Of a DNA stretch of 64,000 nucleotides, positions 36,734 to 45,088 are shown piece after piece. The position numbers and the translations under genes are program-made. Below the pieces are notes generated by a model. The model saw only the letters and a list, made by a program, of their open reading frames with translations. It made no database searches and was not told where the DNA came from. Location: assembly GCA_963788505.1 (NCBI GenBank), contig CAWBGY010000005.1, positions 434,001-498,000 of the forward strand, given 5' to 3'. Source of the stretch: JAIQFF01 sp963788505. Its GTDB lineage: Bacteria > Acidobacteriota > Terriglobia > Terriglobales > Acidobacteriaceae. Numbering within the stretch: the first letter of the stretch is position 1; every line of letters begins with the position of its first letter.

Positions 36734-37420
36734 CTACAGATGCTTGAGGAATTGCTTTGCTTCTTCCAGCCGCGGGAACAGCCGCTCTTCGGCCTGGAAC
36801 TCGGCGGAGTGCACGCACCTGCGGCTGCCTCGCAATCTTACCGGATGCTTGAGGTGGAGCATCTCGTGATACACGATGTACTCGACGGCGCAACGGGGAA
36901 CGCGGGGCTGGTCGAAGATGCGGCTCACGACGATGGCGTTGTGGGCGGGATCGTAGTGGCCGAGGCTGTTGCGGGCACGTTCGCGACTCCAGGTCATCTG
37001 CGGGCGAGCCAGCAGGCCGTGGAAAAACCGCGTATTGAGATCTTCAAACACTGCTTCCAGGTCGTAGGTGCGGCCCTGGGCGGAGTCGAGATGCTTGCGG
37101 CCCCGCATTTGGCGCACCAGGTGGGCCTTCCGGCTGATGTGATGGCTGGAAACGTACCGGCGATAGCGGGCCGCGGCCTCGCGGTCCACCGGCCGGCGGT
37201 ACATCTTGGCCAGGAGAATGTGGGCGATGGCCTGCAAAACCGCCGCGGGCGCGCCTTCCAGCAGGTCCGAGAGTCGTACCAGCAGCCGGCCTTCGCGCAT
37301 CCGGATGGTGTTCTTGATGCTGGTGAAAGCGAAGAATTCCACCTTCAGATCGGGCAAGGAGGCGTCAGGGCGAAGGTCGCGATACGCTTGCTCAAAGATT
37401 TGTAGAACGCTGTTGCTCAC
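36734..37420 (-). CDS. SprT-like zinc metalloprotease-domain protein
   Basis: A 228-aa soluble protein. The zinc motif is HEMLHLKHP (HExxH) in EYIVYHEMLHLKHPVRLRG, with a following His in CVHSAEFQAEERLFPRLEEA as the likely third ligand. FEDLNTRFFHGLLARPQMTW before it is typical of SprT/YgjP-like domains. Residues 1-110 form an Arg-rich N-terminal part that I do not recognise (SIKNTIRMREGRLLVRLSDL). Members of this group include DNA-protein crosslink proteases, but the role here is unknown. Confidence 0.82.
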   Translation of the reverse strand: MSNSVLQIFEQAYRDLRPDASLPDLKVEFFAFTSIKNTIRMREGRLLVRLSDLLEGAPAAVLQAIAHILLAKMYRRPVDREAAARYRRYVSSHHISRKAHLVRQMRGRKHLDSAQGRTYDLEAVFEDLNTRFFHGLLARPQMTWSRERARNSLGHYDPAHNAIVVSRIFDQPRVPRCAVEYIVYHEMLHLKHPVRLRGSRRCVHSAEFQAEERLFPRLEEAKQFLKHL

Positions 37421-37514
37421 GTTCGGCTAGATTAGCACGACAAAACTTCCTGCACTGCGAAGGGCACGCAGGACGCAAGAACTTCGGAATTCAGGTCGCG
37501 GATCAGTTTGTAAA

Positions 37515-37555
37515 AGCGTTGACCACAAAGGGCACGAAGGTACACGAAGGAACCC
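37515..37555. repeat. Partial ACCACAAAGGGCACGAAGG-type repeat
   Basis: The string TTGACCACAAAGGGCACGAAG and the following ACACGAAGG resemble one arm of the CGCAAAGG family. The second arm is missing. It lies in the 183-nt gap between two minus-strand genes. Confidence 0.45.
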
Positions 37556-37603
37556 TGGAGACCGCGGCCTTGGCGATAGCTCAAACTGATCCACGGCCAA
37601 CAT

Positions 37604-38140
37604 TCAAGGCTTCGCTGACTTTTTATGCTTGGCGGCTTCTTCCTGTTCGCTCAGGAGCTGGCGGTGGTCCTGCACACTGCTGTCTAAAGTATCGAGCGCG
37701 TTGGAAAGCAGGAATTCATATTGCAGGACCTCCTCTTTTTTGGCGGTGGTGTCGTCTCGCAGGGCCCGCAGCTTGGCCTGAAACTCAGTGTCGCCATCAA
37801 TGACCGCTTTCAGCACCTTGCGCAAGTCCGATTTGCGATCGACGTAGGTGTCGATGTTGTCGTTCAATTCGTCGTAAACATCGAGGAAGTCCTGCAGGCG
37901 ATCATGGGTCACCAGACCACGGTCGGTTGTCTTGGGATCGGAGCGCGCCTGCTCCAGTGCCACCAGCCGTGCCCGGGCGAACGTGACATAGAGTTTGAGC
38001 CGGAGGTCGGGCTCCATGGCGGTGTCGCGCAGCTGGTCGATCTCGGGAGCCGTGAGTGGATCGCGTTTTTGCTGGGCCAGGGCCGGTGAAAGCAGCAGAA
38101 AGAAGGCGCAGCACGCGAGGCCGGCGCGAATGGCAATCAC
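37604..38140 (-). CDS. Exported coiled-coil protein of unknown function
   Basis: A 178-aa protein with a clear signal peptide (GLACCAFFLLLSPALAQQ). The rest is hydrophilic and helical (DLRLKLYVTFARARLVALEQ; DRLQDFLDVYDELNDNIDTY; LQYEFLLSNALDTLDSSVQD). No catalytic motif. Its ATG overlaps the upstream gene's stop by 4 nt, so it is the third gene of an operon with 38137-38580 and 38588-39880. Function unknown; a periplasmic role is likely. Confidence 0.75.
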   Translation of the reverse strand: MIAIRAGLACCAFFLLLSPALAQQKRDPLTAPEIDQLRDTAMEPDLRLKLYVTFARARLVALEQARSDPKTTDRGLVTHDRLQDFLDVYDELNDNIDTYVDRKSDLRKVLKAVIDGDTEFQAKLRALRDDTTAKKEEVLQYEFLLSNALDTLDSSVQDHRQLLSEQEEAAKHKKSAKP

Positions 38141-38580
38141 TTGTTCCTCTTTTTTCCGAACATGGCGGAGAGCAGGTCGGTCCGCATCTTCTCAAGGTCA
38201 TCAACCGCCTGTTGGATCGGGGCCTGGTCATCAAAGGCAACGGCACGTTTGATGTCTCGAAATTTTTCCGCTATCTTGCGCAAGCTGATCTCGGTGTTCT
38301 TCAGCTTCTTTCCGGTAGCGATGGCTGCATCCGTAGCCTTCCTGGAAAACGTCACCACGCCGTGCAGGGCGGCACTGCCTGCTTGTGCGTTGCCGGCATC
38401 GTAAAGCTTGTCAGCGGCCTCCGCCTTTCGGCGGGCGATTTCGATGTAGAGGGCCGGTTGATCGTTCGGACGGGCGGATTCGGCTCGAGCAATGAGTTGA
38501 TCGAGGCTCTCGCTTTTACTTGCGAACGCGGCCAGAGAAGCCACCACGAGGAGCGCGAGAATCGATATCCGGGTCCGCAT
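38137..38580 (-). CDS. Exported helical protein of unknown function
   Basis: A 147-aa protein from ATG 38580 (MRTRISILALLVVASLAAFA), chosen because the upstream TPR gene stops 7 nt before it; the longer frame from a TTG would overlap. After the signal peptide the chain is helical (LDQLIARAESARPNDQPALY, RRKAEAADKLYDAGNAQAGS, APIQQAVDDLEKMRTDLLSA). No known domain. It lies in an operon between a TPR protein and another exported helical protein. Confidence 0.75.
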   Translation of the reverse strand: MRTRISILALLVVASLAAFASKSESLDQLIARAESARPNDQPALYIEIARRKAEAADKLYDAGNAQAGSAALHGVVTFSRKATDAAIATGKKLKNTEISLRKIAEKFRDIKRAVAFDDQAPIQQAVDDLEKMRTDLLSAMFGKKRNK

Positions 38581-38587
38581 CTTCAGG

Positions 38588-39880
38588 TCATTTTCTGGGT
38601 TCAATCGTGATCAGGCGATGGCGAGCCTGCCATTCCTGGTCGGGAAAGTTCCCCGTCGCTGTCTCCAGAAAGCGGTGATAATTCTCCGCTGCCGGCTTGT
38701 ACTCCCGCAAGTGATCGTAGGCGGTGGCCCGCAGGAAATAGCCGATCGGGAGCTCAGGCAGAAGTTTGGCGCGTGCATCCAGCGCCTTGATCACCAGTTC
38801 GTAGTTCTTGTTTTCGTTGGCGGCGGCGGCCAGATCGCCGTAAGCGGTGCCCATCGTGGGCTTGAGCTGGAGCGCAGCCAGCAGTTCCTGCTGGGCCTGG
38901 GGAAATTTGCGCTGCTGGAGAAGGGCACGGCCCAGGCCGTAGTGCAATTCGGGGTCGTTTGGCTTGGAAGTCAGCAGGGCGCGGTATTGCGCTTCGGCCA
39001 GATCGTATTTCTTGGCGGTGGTGTATAAGTCCGCCAGGTCCATTTGTACGGAAGCGTCGCCGGGAGCCATCTTTAGCGCCACCTGCAATTCAGCGATGGC
39101 CGGCTCGTTCTGGCCGTCAGCCGCCAGCATGCGACCAAGCTGCAGGTGCGCGCCCGCGTCTCCGGGATGGAGTGCGACCAGCTTGCGCAGGATTTCCTCG
39201 GCCTCGGTGTAGCGATGGCCGCGCATGTAGATATTGGCCATGCCGGTGAGGGCATCGGCGGACGAAGGATCCAGGGCGAATGCCTGCTTGTACTCCTGCT
39301 CGGCGTCCGCAAAGAGGTTTTGATTCTCCAGCAGCGGGCCGGCCGAAAGGTGAGGCTCCGGATCCCTGGGGTCCAACTGGGCAGCCTGCTTGTAGGCCTC
39401 GATGGCACCATCAGGGTTGCTGGTCTCGATCACATGGCCTAGGGACAGCCAGGCGCGGGCCTGACCTTCGGCAACGTGCGCAGTGGGCTTCAGTTTTGTT
39501 GCTGCTCGTAGAAACTGTTCGGCGCCCGGTTGGTGCGCTTTCACCAGCATGAGGCCAAGATTCAGATTGGATTCGAACACGCCCGGTTTGGCCGCGACTG
39601 ACTTGCGGTAGGCGGCAATTGAGTCTTCGGTCTTACCGGTTGCGTTGTAGAGGAATCCCAGGTCGAACCAGGCAGCGAAGTTATCAGGATCCTGGGCAAC
39701 GACTTTTTTCAGCAAAGGCTCCGCCGTCACGTAGTCCTGCTTTTCAATCGCGCTCTCGGCCCGGATGAGTTCGGGCGGCGAGGAGGGATCGGCGACCGCC
39801 ACTTTGTGATGTCGGATGGTCTCGCCGGTTTGGGCTAAACCGGAGCCGGCGAATGCAAATATTGTGAGCAGTACGATCAC
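38588..39880 (-). CDS. Exported TPR-repeat protein
   Basis: About 430 aa from GTG 39880 (VIVLLTIFAFAGSGLAQT, a signal peptide). The open frame continues 58 codons further up, but those codons come from a repeat element and are Arg/Ala/Pro-rich, so the later start is preferred; no strong SD helps. About nine TPR units follow (AWFDLGFLYNATGKTEDSIA, ALTGMANIYMRGHRYTEAEE, AHLQLGRMLAADGQNEPAIA, LHYGLGRALLQQRKFPQAQQ). It likely acts as a scaffold in the periplasm. It leads the three-gene operon down to 37604. Confidence 0.85.
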   Translation of the reverse strand: MIVLLTIFAFAGSGLAQTGETIRHHKVAVADPSSPPELIRAESAIEKQDYVTAEPLLKKVVAQDPDNFAAWFDLGFLYNATGKTEDSIAAYRKSVAAKPGVFESNLNLGLMLVKAHQPGAEQFLRAATKLKPTAHVAEGQARAWLSLGHVIETSNPDGAIEAYKQAAQLDPRDPEPHLSAGPLLENQNLFADAEQEYKQAFALDPSSADALTGMANIYMRGHRYTEAEEILRKLVALHPGDAGAHLQLGRMLAADGQNEPAIAELQVALKMAPGDASVQMDLADLYTTAKKYDLAEAQYRALLTSKPNDPELHYGLGRALLQQRKFPQAQQELLAALQLKPTMGTAYGDLAAAANENKNYELVIKALDARAKLLPELPIGYFLRATAYDHLREYKPAAENYHRFLETATGNFPDQEWQARHRLITIEPRK

Positions 39881-39883
39881 ACG

Positions 39884-40016
39884 TAGACCCAGACGTCCTC
39901 GTCTGGGCGGGCGAGCACAGCTCGCCAACAGGTTCGCGTCTGATTCCGCACGACGCCCCGCGATGGCCGAGCTGCGCTCGGCTGGGCGGGTGGGGGCACC
40001 CGCCCCTACGTGGGCG
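39884..40016. repeat. GGGCGGGCGAG-type GC repeat
   Basis: The region holds several short perfect palindromes: CCCAGACGTCCTCGTCTGGG, GGCGAGCACAGCTCGCC, CCGAGCTGCGCTCGG and GGCGGGTGGGGGCACCCGCC. It ends CCTACGTGGG. The same family occurs at 50902-51040, and shorter forms at 49145, 55705 and 59905. It sits exactly between uvrA and the TPR gene and may set that gene's leader. Confidence 0.75.
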
Positions 40017-40019
40017 TTG

Positions 40020-43000
40020 CTAGTTCCGGCCGTTTGTCGGTTGTCCGTTTCCATTCAGGACTCGCGCCAGAAACTTTCCCGTGTACGAATTCGGCAGCTT
40101 GGCGATGGCCTCCGGCGACCCGGCGCCGACCACGTAGCCGCCCCGTTCGCCACCTTCCGGACCCAGGTCAATGACCCAGTCCGCGGTCTTGATTACCTCC
40201 AGATTATGCTCGATCACCAGGATCGAGCCCCCTGCTTCGATTAGACGCCGGAAGGCAGAGAGTAGTTTGCTGACATCGTCGAAATGCAGCCCGGTTGTGG
40301 GCTCGTCAAAAATATAGAGCATGCGATTACGGCGACGGGCGCGGTCCGCGGAACTTGAGGGGCGGCCGATGTCCCGCGATGCCGGCTGCAGGTGGGCCGC
40401 CAGCTTCATGCGCTGCGCCTCGCCCCCGGAAAGCGTGGTCGCCGATTGGCCCAAACGCAGATAGCCGAGTCCGACTTCTTCCAGCACGCGCAACTTCTCC
40501 ACCACCTTGGGCACGCCGGAGAAGAAATGCAAAGCCTCTCGTACGGTAAGATTCAGGACTTCGTGAATGTTCTTGCCGCGATATCGTACTTCCAGAACCT
40601 GCGGCTTGTAGCGGGCGCCCTTGCATTCTTCACAGACCAGTTCGACGTCGGCGAGAAATTGCATTTCCACCGTGACCGTACCGTCGCCCTGGCAGGTTTC
40701 GCAGCGGCCTCCGGGAATGTTGAAGGAAAAATGCCCGGCGCTGAAGCCTCGCTTCTTGGCCTCGGGCAGCGAGGCAAAGAGGTCCCGGATTCCATCGAAG
40801 GCCTTGATGTAGGTCACCGGATTCGAACGCGGAGTTCGGCCGATCGGGGACTGGTCCACCAATATCACGTCGTCGATGAGATCGTCGCCTTCCAGTTCTC
40901 TCCAGTCGGGAGACGGCAGGGGCGCCCCGTTGGTTTGCCTTTTGGCGGCTGACAGTGCCTGAAACAGAACATCATGCAGGAGTGTCGATTTACCAGATCC
41001 CGAAACGCCGGTGATAGCTACCAGCATTCCCAGGGGAACCGCGAAGTCGATATTTTTCAAATTGTGCGCCCGCGCCCCGAGGATTTTGATCTGCCGCGAG
41101 CCCGGTTTGCGGCGCGTGGGAGGAAGCTGGATCCGGAGCTCGCCGGAGAGGTAGCGTCCGGTCAGGGAAGCGGGAGCCTTCAGTATCTCGTCGTAACTTC
41201 CTACCGCGATCACCTGGCCGCCGCTTTCTCCCGCGCCCGGGCCAAGGTCGAGAATACGATCGGAGGCGCGCATGACATCGGGGTCGTGCTCGACGACGAG
41301 GATGGTGTTTCCCAAGTCGCGCAGGTCGTGCAGAATTTTGATCAGGCGGTGGGTGTCGCGGCTGTGCAATCCGATGGAGGGTTCGTCCAGCACGTATAAC
41401 GTCCCTACCAGGCGCGACCCCAGGGAAGTGGCCAGCTGAATGCGCTGGGCTTCGCCACCGGAAAGGGTCGAAGCCAACCGATCCAGGGTCAGGTATTCCA
41501 GGCCCACATCAATCAGGAACTGCAAGCGTTCGTGGATCTCCTCCAGCAACTTGTCGGCAATGGCGGACTCCTGATCGGTCAGCTTGACCCCGGAGAAGAA
41601 CCTTGAGGCCTCTTCGACGGTCATGCTGGTGATCTGACAGATGTTCTTGCCATCGATCCTGACCTGCTGGGCCTCGATTCGCAGCCGCGCGCCGCCGCAG
41701 GCTGAGCAGGTCGAATAGCCGCGGTAACGGCTGAGGAAGACGCGCACGTGCAGCTTGTATTTCTTGCGTTCGAGATAATTAAAAAAACCGCGTATGCCGG
41801 GGAACTTGCCCTCGCCTTCGACCACCTTCCGGCGCTGCTCCGGGTCAAGCTCGGCCCACGGAAGGTCAAGCGGGATACCAGCCTGCTTGGCGAAGCGTTT
41901 GAGCTCAGCAAAGAGCGTCCGATGCTTGGGCTTCGTCCATGGATCGATGGCGCCTTCGTTCAGAGACTTCGATTTGTCGGGAATCACCAGGTCGAGATCG
42001 AAGTCGATCGTGTTGCCAAATCCCTGGCAACGGGGGCAGGCACCGTACGGATTATTGAAGGAGAACAGGTGGGGCTCCGGCTCCTGATAGCGCAGGTTGC
42101 ATTGCTTGCACTCGAAACGCTGGGAAAAACGAAGCCGCTGTAGGGGCTGGTCGTCGCGCGGGGCGGTCTCGAAGATGACCTCGCCGGCCTCGCGATAGCT
42201 GATCTCGATGGCATCCACGATGCGGGCGCGGGCCTCTGGAGACACCACCAGGCGGTCAACCAGCAGGAAGACGGGCTGGCCGAAGTTAACGTCGAGCAGC
42301 GACTCAGGGGTGGAGAATTCGAAGATCTGGCCGTTCTGGTACAGGCGGTTGAAACCGCGCTGGCGCAGTTCGAACAGGCGGGTCCGCAATTGATCGGAGA
42401 GCGTGAGATCCGGACTAACCTTGCGGCGCGCGCGAGACGCCACCGGGACAGCCGGCGGGTTTTTCCTGAGCAAAGTCGAAGGAACGCCGGTGCTGCGGTC
42501 GGGCATTCGTCTCTTCGCGCGCGGTTCTTTCTCGACGCCGGTGGTTGCGGTCACTCCGCTCTGCAGCGGGAATAAGGCATTCAGGCGGGTGCCTTCGCCC
42601 AGGGCCAGGATCGCGTCCGTTACTTCGTCGACCGTGTCCTTTTTGACTTCCTGACCGCACTGCGTGCAGAAAGTGCGTCCCACCCGGGCGAAGAGCAGCC
42701 TCAGATAGTCGTAGATTTCGGTGGCGGTGCCCACCGTCGATCGCGGATTGCGGGTGGTGTTTTTCTGGCGGATGGCAACCGCAGGCGCGATTCCGTCGAT
42801 GGAGTCGGCATCCGGCTTCTCGATACGCTCCAGGAACTGGCGGGCGTAGGCGGAGAGCGACTCGACATAGCGTCGCTGGCCTTCGGCATAAATGGTGTCG
42901 AAAGCCAGCGACGACTTGCCGGAGCCGGACACGCCGGTGACCACCGTCAATGAATTGTGCGGGATTTCGAAGTCCACGTTCTTGAGGTTGTGAACCCGGG

Positions 43001-43031
43001 CACCGCGAACCACTATCGTTTCCGTGGACAT
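40020..43031 (-). CDS. uvrA: UvrABC system protein A
   Basis: DNA-damage recognition ATPase of nucleotide excision repair. The 1003-aa gene is intact. It has two ABC modules with Walker A GVSGSGKSS (first near residue 33, second near 690), two LSGGEAQR signatures, and Cys-rich zinc sites (CKQCNLRYQEPEPHLFSFNN; CETCQGDGTVTVEMQFLADV, CEECKGARYKP). The insertion region around residues 165-215 carries an extra basic segment (STGVPSTLLRKNPPAVPVAS) whose DNA resembles the dispersed CCTGAGCGAAGTCGAAGGA repeat. A short Ala/Arg-rich insertion precedes the last Walker B (DEPTTGLHFDDV). Confidence 0.96.
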   Translation of the reverse strand: MSTETIVVRGARVHNLKNVDFEIPHNSLTVVTGVSGSGKSSLAFDTIYAEGQRRYVESLSAYARQFLERIEKPDADSIDGIAPAVAIRQKNTTRNPRSTVGTATEIYDYLRLLFARVGRTFCTQCGQEVKKDTVDEVTDAILALGEGTRLNALFPLQSGVTATTGVEKEPRAKRRMPDRSTGVPSTLLRKNPPAVPVASRARRKVSPDLTLSDQLRTRLFELRQRGFNRLYQNGQIFEFSTPESLLDVNFGQPVFLLVDRLVVSPEARARIVDAIEISYREAGEVIFETAPRDDQPLQRLRFSQRFECKQCNLRYQEPEPHLFSFNNPYGACPRCQGFGNTIDFDLDLVIPDKSKSLNEGAIDPWTKPKHRTLFAELKRFAKQAGIPLDLPWAELDPEQRRKVVEGEGKFPGIRGFFNYLERKKYKLHVRVFLSRYRGYSTCSACGGARLRIEAQQVRIDGKNICQITSMTVEEASRFFSGVKLTDQESAIADKLLEEIHERLQFLIDVGLEYLTLDRLASTLSGGEAQRIQLATSLGSRLVGTLYVLDEPSIGLHSRDTHRLIKILHDLRDLGNTILVVEHDPDVMRASDRILDLGPGAGESGGQVIAVGSYDEILKAPASLTGRYLSGELRIQLPPTRRKPGSRQIKILGARAHNLKNIDFAVPLGMLVAITGVSGSGKSTLLHDVLFQALSAAKRQTNGAPLPSPDWRELEGDDLIDDVILVDQSPIGRTPRSNPVTYIKAFDGIRDLFASLPEAKKRGFSAGHFSFNIPGGRCETCQGDGTVTVEMQFLADVELVCEECKGARYKPQVLEVRYRGKNIHEVLNLTVREALHFFSGVPKVVEKLRVLEEVGLGYLRLGQSATTLSGGEAQRMKLAAHLQPASRDIGRPSSSADRARRRNRMLYIFDEPTTGLHFDDVSKLLSAFRRLIEAGGSILVIEHNLEVIKTADWVIDLGPEGGERGGYVVGAGSPEAIAKLPNSYTGKFLARVLNGNGQPTNGRN

Positions 43032-43158
43032 CAGTTAAGGAGGACCCGTCGCCGCCGCTTTTGGTCCTTGCTGAGGGTGCTCAGAAGGCGTCAGGAACGA
43101 CTGGCGAATCCTTCTATTATAAGGCAGTCGTGAGGGAGTGTGGGGGAACCCAAAACGT

Positions 43159-43351
43159 TGTCATCCTGAGGAAGCGGGGTCTTTCGCGTTGCGAAAGACC
43201 CCCGACGAAGGACCTCTGCATTGCGGAATCATTTCCGGGGCAAGGTTCCATAGCGACTGTGTACGCAGCAAGGAAGCGGGCGGGGAATACACAGGTCCTT
43301 CGCTTGCTATCGTCCCGCTTCGCGGGACGATAGACTGCGCTCAGGATGACA
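43159..43351. repeat. CCTGAGCGAAG-type long inverted repeat
   Basis: The left end TGTCATCCTGAGGAAGCGGG pairs with the right end TGCGCTCAGGATGACA. Local perfect hairpins are GGGTCTTTCGCGTTGCGAAAGACCC-like and CTATCGTCCCGCTTCGCGGGACGATAG-like. Inner arms are GAAGGACCTCTGC and CAGGTCCTTCGC. It fills most of the 367-nt gap between uvrA and the oxidase operon end. Confidence 0.82.
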
Positions 43352-43398
43352 GCGGTTAAGGAGCTGGGCGGGAGGGGCGAGCTAGCCGTGTTTCGGGA

Positions 43399-43629
43399 TT
43401 ACTGGTTTTCTTCATCCCGCTTACCGCTGTAGTGAACTGCCATGCCGGCCCCCAGGACCATGAAGGCGATTGGGGGGACCAGCAATACCAGGACTCCATT
43501 GCTGAGCGCCCTCTGGCCTTCTTTCGTGGCACCTTTCGCGCTGCTGTAGCACATGGCGCAGCCCTGGCTGAAGGCGGGCGCAGCCCAGAGCAACAGGAAC
43601 ACCGCGAGCGTGCAGAGACGCAGTTTCAT
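43399..43629 (-). CDS. Small membrane protein with CxxC, last gene of the oxidase operon
   Basis: A 76-aa protein from ATG 43629, which overlaps the subunit IV stop by 4 nt. The signal sequence (LCTLAVFLLLWAAPAFSQ) is followed by GCAMCYSSAKGATKEG and one C-terminal membrane segment (NGVLVLLVPPIAFMVLGAGM). The CxxC after the cleavage site would face the periplasm. I do not know a family name. Coupling to the oxidase genes suggests an assembly or accessory role such as copper or redox handling; this is an inference. Confidence 0.78.
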   Translation of the reverse strand: MKLRLCTLAVFLLLWAAPAFSQGCAMCYSSAKGATKEGQRALSNGVLVLLVPPIAFMVLGAGMAVHYSGKRDEENQ

Positions 43630-43970
43630 TTCGTTCCCACTCCCAGGTACAGAATCCGAAAGGCATCCGGCAAAAAGACCAGCATCATGGCCAGGCAAAA
43701 TACCAGTGAACTCATGGTAATCCACTTCATGGCCGAGATCTCAAACTTCAGGTGCATAAAGTAGCCGATGATGAGTCCAGCCTTTATGAGCGACAGTCCC
43801 ATCAGGATCGACAGCATCCGGATAGGCTCCATGTTCTGATAGGCGAGATAGACCTCGATGCCGGTCATTACCAGCAAAGCCGCCCAGACCCACAAAAATT
43901 GCGCTTTGGGATGATGCCGGTGCTTTTCGGCCACCCGCTGTTCCAAGGCTAACTGGGTTGCGTCCATCAT
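43626..43970 (-). CDS. ctaF: Cytochrome c oxidase subunit IV
   Basis: A 114-aa protein with three membrane segments (FLWVWAALLVMTGIEVYLAY, LSLIKAGLIIGYFMHLKFEI, LVFCLAMMLVFLPDAFRILY), matching prokaryotic COX4 (CyoD/CtaF-like). KAGLIIGYFMHL is the family signature. The start follows a GAGGAG about 11 nt upstream. It lies 43 nt downstream of subunit III and overlaps the next small gene. Accessory subunit that helps assemble the Cu-B site. Confidence 0.88.
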   Translation of the reverse strand: MMDATQLALEQRVAEKHRHHPKAQFLWVWAALLVMTGIEVYLAYQNMEPIRMLSILMGLSLIKAGLIIGYFMHLKFEISAMKWITMSSLVFCLAMMLVFLPDAFRILYLGVGTK

Positions 43971-44013
43971 TTGAAGTAGAGCTCCTCAAAAGTTTTGGGC
44001 CAAGAGTTTTGCG

Positions 44014-44808
44014 TTAAACAATCCTTGTCGACATCAGGTAAACCAGCGGAAAAATAAACATCCAGACCAGGTCAACAAAGTGCCAGTAGAGCCCGGCGAC
44101 TTCGACGTCCGAGGCGTCGTATACCTTGGGCTTCAACCAGAGAATGATCGAAATGACGACCGCCGCCACCAGCAGCACGTGGGCGCCGTAGTGGAACGGG
44201 CTATAGGCGGGCGTGCCCAGCCATGCCAGCAGCCACAATCCCAGCAGAATAGGGATAAACCATTTTCGCAGCGCAATGACTCCCAGGTAGACCACGCCCA
44301 GGGTAACGTGCAACATGTGCATTCCGGTCAAACCGAAGAACGTGGCGGCAAATTGCGGCACAGTTTTAGTGACGTTCACAAACTCGGGATTCCCGGGTGC
44401 ACCTGGTGGCACGGGAAAGACCGGTAAGCTCAAACCTTCGGCGATCAAGTTGGTCCACTCGCGGCCGTGAAGCACGACGAATCCCAGGCCGCACGCCATG
44501 GTGGCAAACAACCAGAGACGCTGAGCCTTGGCGTTCCCCTGAACCGCGGAGCGCACCGCAAATACCATGGTCAGCGAACTGGTGAGCAGGAACGCGGTCA
44601 TCATCGTCGCATTCCGGATGCTTTCAGAATGAAAAGGTGTGGGCCAGTTCGGTGTGGAAATGCGGCCGTAGGTATAGGCGTACAACAGGGCTCCGAATGT
44701 CAGCGAGTCGGAGAGCAGGAACAGCCACATCCCGATCTTCTTGGAATAGGTGCCGAACAGGGAAGGTTCGTAAACGCCTGGCCCCTGCTGCACTGCAACA
44801 TCAGACAT
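44014..44808 (-). CDS. ctaE: Cytochrome c oxidase subunit III (first copy of the family)
   Basis: A 264-aa protein with seven membrane segments. Family marks are KKIGMWLFLLSDSLTFGALL, FFGLTGMHMLHVTLGVVYLG and VEVAGLYWHFVDLVWMFIFP, the last being the conserved end of subunit III. GGGAG lies 8 nt before ATG 44808. It contains a longer loop (about 120-150, Pro/Gly-rich) than usual. A second subunit-III-like gene lies just upstream, separated by a hairpin repeat. Confidence 0.9.
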   Translation of the reverse strand: MSDVAVQQGPGVYEPSLFGTYSKKIGMWLFLLSDSLTFGALLYAYTYGRISTPNWPTPFHSESIRNATMMTAFLLTSSLTMVFAVRSAVQGNAKAQRLWLFATMACGLGFVVLHGREWTNLIAEGLSLPVFPVPPGAPGNPEFVNVTKTVPQFAATFFGLTGMHMLHVTLGVVYLGVIALRKWFIPILLGLWLLAWLGTPAYSPFHYGAHVLLVAAVVISIILWLKPKVYDASDVEVAGLYWHFVDLVWMFIFPLVYLMSTRIV

Positions 44809-44874
44809 GGGTTGATCTCCCGGTACTAGTTATGGCAAACCAGTTGGAGCATTGCTTCCGCACATTCCCAACAC

Positions 44875-45063
44875 TGTCGTCCCGACCGAAGCGCGGCGAA
44901 GCCAAGCGCAGTGGAGGGACCTGTTTTTTCAGCCATCTCAACCGCGCTAGCTTTCCGCGTATAGCCGATACACCCAAATCCTGAATGCTGACGACCGCGC
45001 CACCGCAAGCAACCGCAGGTCCCTCCACTACGCCGGCTGCGCTGCGCTTCGGTCGGGATGACA
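44875..45063. repeat. Long inverted repeat inside the oxidase operon
   Basis: The left end TCGTCCCGACCGAAGCGC pairs with the right end GCGCTTCGGTCGGGATGACA. The inner arms GTGGAGGGACCTG and CAGGTCCCTCCAC also pair. It sits in the 280-nt gap between the two subunit-III-like genes. Related to the CCTGAGCGAAG family in layout (about 190 nt, GACC/GGTC inner arms), with a different outer sequence. Confidence 0.82.
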
Positions 45064-45088
45064 AATTCATTGCTGACCGCTGAACTTG

